From Candidatus Sulfotelmatobacter sp. (lineage in GTDB: Bacteria; Acidobacteriota; Terriglobia; Terriglobales; SbA1), in the NCBI GenBank assembly GCA_030151135.1, contig JASLEQ010000158.1:1-18696 (forward strand): a DNA stretch of 18,696 nt, written 5' to 3'. The notes beneath the pieces were generated by a model. The model had not been told where the DNA came from. It saw only the letters and a list, made by a program, of their open reading frames with translations, and ran no database searches. Below, one piece after another: positions 16,460 to 18,696 of this stretch (positions are counted from its first letter, which is position 1; each line of letters begins with the position of its first letter). The position numbers and the translations under genes were made by a program.

Positions 16460-18696
16460 TTAAGAACCAAACAGCAACTCCCCTTCACTGACGATCTGCA
16501 ACTCCATCCAGCCTTCCAGCGGCAACGAATCTGCCGGCAGTCGATTCTGCCAGAGGCTGAAACGCAAGCGCACTTTACTGGTCGGCGCGGCAGGGGTCGA
16601 TTTGGATTTGCGTTCGGAATTTCCGTCTGCCGTATCGGCTGGCACGGCCAGTAGCCACGACAGCGGCACCTTGAATTCAAAGTTGCGCAGCAGGGCAAGC
16701 TTCACGTGCTCATCGGGCTGACTCGGTGACGCCAACACGCGTCCCGCTACGCCATTCTCAATCTTCCACGTCGTCAGCTTGCCATTGCTGGCAGCCGCCT
16801 CAATGCGCAGCGTGCGCCTCGCCCGCGGTTCCCCGCTCGCCCATGACTCGATGTTCACCACGATCTCGAAATCTTCGCCCGGAACCTTGCCGGCGAAATC
16901 CAATCGTCCATACAGACAGTTCGCATCGATCCCCGCATAGACCGCATCGAGCAGGAACTGCTTGCCGTGCATCGCACCGGCTCTATGATCCGCCGTATAA
17001 GCCGCGGCTCCCATCCACTCAAAGTACCGGACTTTATCTCCGGCAACTCTCGGGTGTATGTACGCGGTCTGCGGCACGAACGACGGACGCACTTCCGCGC
17101 CGGTGATGGGCTGTGCCAGATAATCCGGAGGCACCGCACCCAAGGCTTGATACACATTCGACAGATGCTTGCGGTACAGCTCGTCGAAGTCGCGGTCGTT
17201 GGCCGAGTGATGCTCCGGGCCATACCACCAGTTCCAGTCGCTGCCCTCGGCAATCAGGATCTCGTCAAACGCCAGCTTGCGTTGCGCTTCCGTCGCCCGC
17301 GCGGCATTCTGCGCATAGAACTCACGCGCATGATGCAGATAATCCCACACGCGATTATCTTCGGGCGCGCCAATCCAGACGTTGAAGTTGGCATTGATCC
17401 ACGATCCCGGCATGAGCGAGTTCAGCTTGCCGAAATCCTTATGCCGCGCGATCGCCTCCGAGATCGTGACCGCCTCCATTCCTGGCTCACGCTGCAGCGC
17501 GTCATAGAACCGGCGCAGGAATTCCCTTCCCGACTTCGGATAGTATTCCCATGCATTCTCGCCATCGAGAATGATCGGCATTACGGCGTCTCGTCCCCTG
17601 TCGAGAACCGGCCTTGCAGCTTCCTTGATGTTATTGATGAGGTGCCGCGCTGCATCCGCTGGAGGCATTCCCGAATACACAAACCCGATCAGGTCTGAGA
17701 TCGTGTGATCGCGGAACACCATGTGCATCGCGGTGGATCCATTCTCATACCGATGGATGTTGTAGAGCTTCTCCGCCTGATGCGCGGGCAACCGGCCACT
17801 TCCGTCGCGCGCGAAGAAAGCTCCGGTGCTTCGGCCCAGCACGCCTTCGTCGGTTGCCATCCATTGCACGCCGAGATTGGCCGCGATCGCCAGCACTTCT
17901 TCCGACACGCTGCCTTCGGACGGCCAAATTCCCTTCGGACGAATCCCAAACACTTTCTCGTGCAGATCGAGTCCCCGCACCAGCTGCTCGCGCGCGTCTT
18001 CCGGATGCCGAAAACGATTCTGCGGCAGCGGCAATCCCGGCGACGAAACCGCCCCAATATTCGTATCGCAAACCAGCGGCATGATCGGATGGTAGAACGG
18101 CGTCGCCGATATCTCGATCGATCCCTTCTTCGCAGCTTCCGCGTGCGCTGGCAAAACCCTACCCAGCAGTTCGCGCTCTTTGGCGATGACGAACTTCTGG
18201 TCGTCGAGCGAGAAATGATGCCCCTTCGTGACCAGCGCGGCGACTTCCTTTTCTTCCAGAAAGAACTCGTCGAACCACGCGATCTGCGACAGCACCTGCA
18301 AGTCGGTGAAGTCCTGATCCTGGAAGTAGCGCTCGGCGCGTTCCGGATGATCTCCATGCTCGCGAAACCGTTCCCAAAGCTGCCGATATCGCGGATAGCG
18401 TCCAATCACATTCTGCGGATTCGCCTGAAACAGGTACTGCAACGCGAAGCGGCGCTCTTCGACCGTGAGTTCCTTTGCGGGCTTCGAGGCAACTCGCAGA
18501 AACGGATCCTGCGCGGTTCCGTCGACATAGTCCTGCAACTGGACCATCAAGGACGGAACCAGGTTGAAGTTCTGGTGGACGTTCGGGAACTCGTCCAGCA
18601 ACTTCACCATTCCGTAATAGTCTTTGAGTCCGTGCAGACGAACCCAAGGCAAACGGTATTCGCCTGTAACCAGGTCTTTATAAAAGGGCTGGTGCT
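16460..18696 (-). CDS. Glycoside hydrolase family 57 protein (5' end outside window)
   Basis: The frame is open to the right edge, so the true start lies beyond; 744 codons are visible after HQPFYKD at the very edge, which is the N-terminal HQP motif of GH57, so few residues are missing. The family acts on alpha-glucans (amylase, amylopullulanase, glucanotransferase or branching activity). Visible conserved regions are GSIEISATPFYHPIMPL (about residue 190), the nucleophile Glu in GIWPSEGS (about 260) and the acid Asp in ILDGENAWEYY (about 377). The C-terminal ~250 residues form a beta-rich domain. No signal peptide can be judged. The reaction cannot be narrowed to one; glycogen or starch breakdown is inferred. 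It converges on vapC with 13 bases between. Confidence 0.9.
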   Translation of the reverse strand, partial: HQPFYKDLVTGEYRLPWVRLHGLKDYYGMVKLLDEFPNVHQNFNLVPSLMVQLQDYVDGTAQDPFLRVASKPAKELTVEERRFALQYLFQANPQNVIGRYPRYRQLWERFREHGDHPERAERYFQDQDFTDLQVLSQIAWFDEFFLEEKEVAALVTKGHHFSLDDQKFVIAKERELLGRVLPAHAEAAKKGSIEISATPFYHPIMPLVCDTNIGAVSSPGLPLPQNRFRHPEDAREQLVRGLDLHEKVFGIRPKGIWPSEGSVSEEVLAIAANLGVQWMATDEGVLGRSTGAFFARDGSGRLPAHQAEKLYNIHRYENGSTAMHMVFRDHTISDLIGFVYSGMPPADAARHLINNIKEAARPVLDRGRDAVMPIILDGENAWEYYPKSGREFLRRFYDALQREPGMEAVTISEAIARHKDFGKLNSLMPGSWINANFNVWIGAPEDNRVWDYLHHAREFYAQNAARATEAQRKLAFDEILIAEGSDWNWWYGPEHHSANDRDFDELYRKHLSNVYQALGAVPPDYLAQPITGAEVRPSFVPQTAYIHPRVAGDKVRYFEWMGAAAYTADHRAGAMHGKQFLLDAVYAGIDANCLYGRLDFAGKVPGEDFEIVVNIESWASGEPRARRTLRIEAAASNGKLTTWKIENGVAGRVLASPSQPDEHVKLALLRNFEFKVPLSWLLAVPADTADGNSERKSKSTPAAPTSKVRLRFSLWQNRLPADSLPLEGWMELQIVSEGELLFGS

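Overview
The window looks like a chromosomal segment of an acidobacterium, probably of the Terriglobia/Koribacter type. This is inference from gene content: a PIG-L deacetylase with a long C-terminal amidotransferase-like domain, many small secreted proteins with an AAQ-type signal cleavage region, two DinB-fold proteins, DUF3467, and a free-standing GH57 enzyme. There is no rRNA or other marker gene to confirm it. Base composition is moderately GC-rich throughout. TGA is used as a normal stop by several genes.

Layout. (1) Positions 2-5888, plus strand: a compact run of six genes separated by 6-23 bases. They are the end of a PIG-L deacetylase, an APC permease, an MFS exporter, a secreted DinB-fold protein, and the permease (modB) and ATPase (modC) of a molybdate-type ABC importer. 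No binding protein (modA) is present. (2) 5990-7510: a secreted PQQ-like beta-propeller protein, converging through a small hairpin on (3) a minus-strand membrane glycosyltransferase (7561-9129) and a DUF3467 gene (9211-9504). (4) A divergent intergenic region with a perfect 14-bp palindrome leads into a plus-strand GAF-domain gene (9767-10312) that ends in a clear intrinsic terminator. (5) A minus-strand cluster, read 14742 to 10356: enolase, a secreted DUF2059 protein, a DinB protein, a small gene with an antitoxin-like tail, and phosphoglycerate mutase gpmI. The two glycolytic enzymes catalyse consecutive steps (3PG to 2PG to PEP). (6) Divergent from enolase is a secreted protein with a glycine-zipper segment (15093-15755). 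It is followed by a VapB antitoxin (15807-16034) and a VapC toxin remnant (16000-16446) broken by two in-frame TGA codons. (7) A large GH57 glycoside hydrolase on the minus strand runs off the right edge.

Most of the window is ordinary housekeeping and transport. The most unusual observation is the vapBC locus. The toxin frame is complete and keeps its acidic residues, but two Trp positions read TGA instead of TGG, so the toxin appears silenced while the antitoxin stays intact. Other points to check are the palindromic cluster at 9564-9585, the heptamer repeats just ahead of gpmI, and the orphan gene with an antitoxin-like C-terminus between dinB and gpmI. I saw no clearly new multi-gene defence or biosynthetic system.
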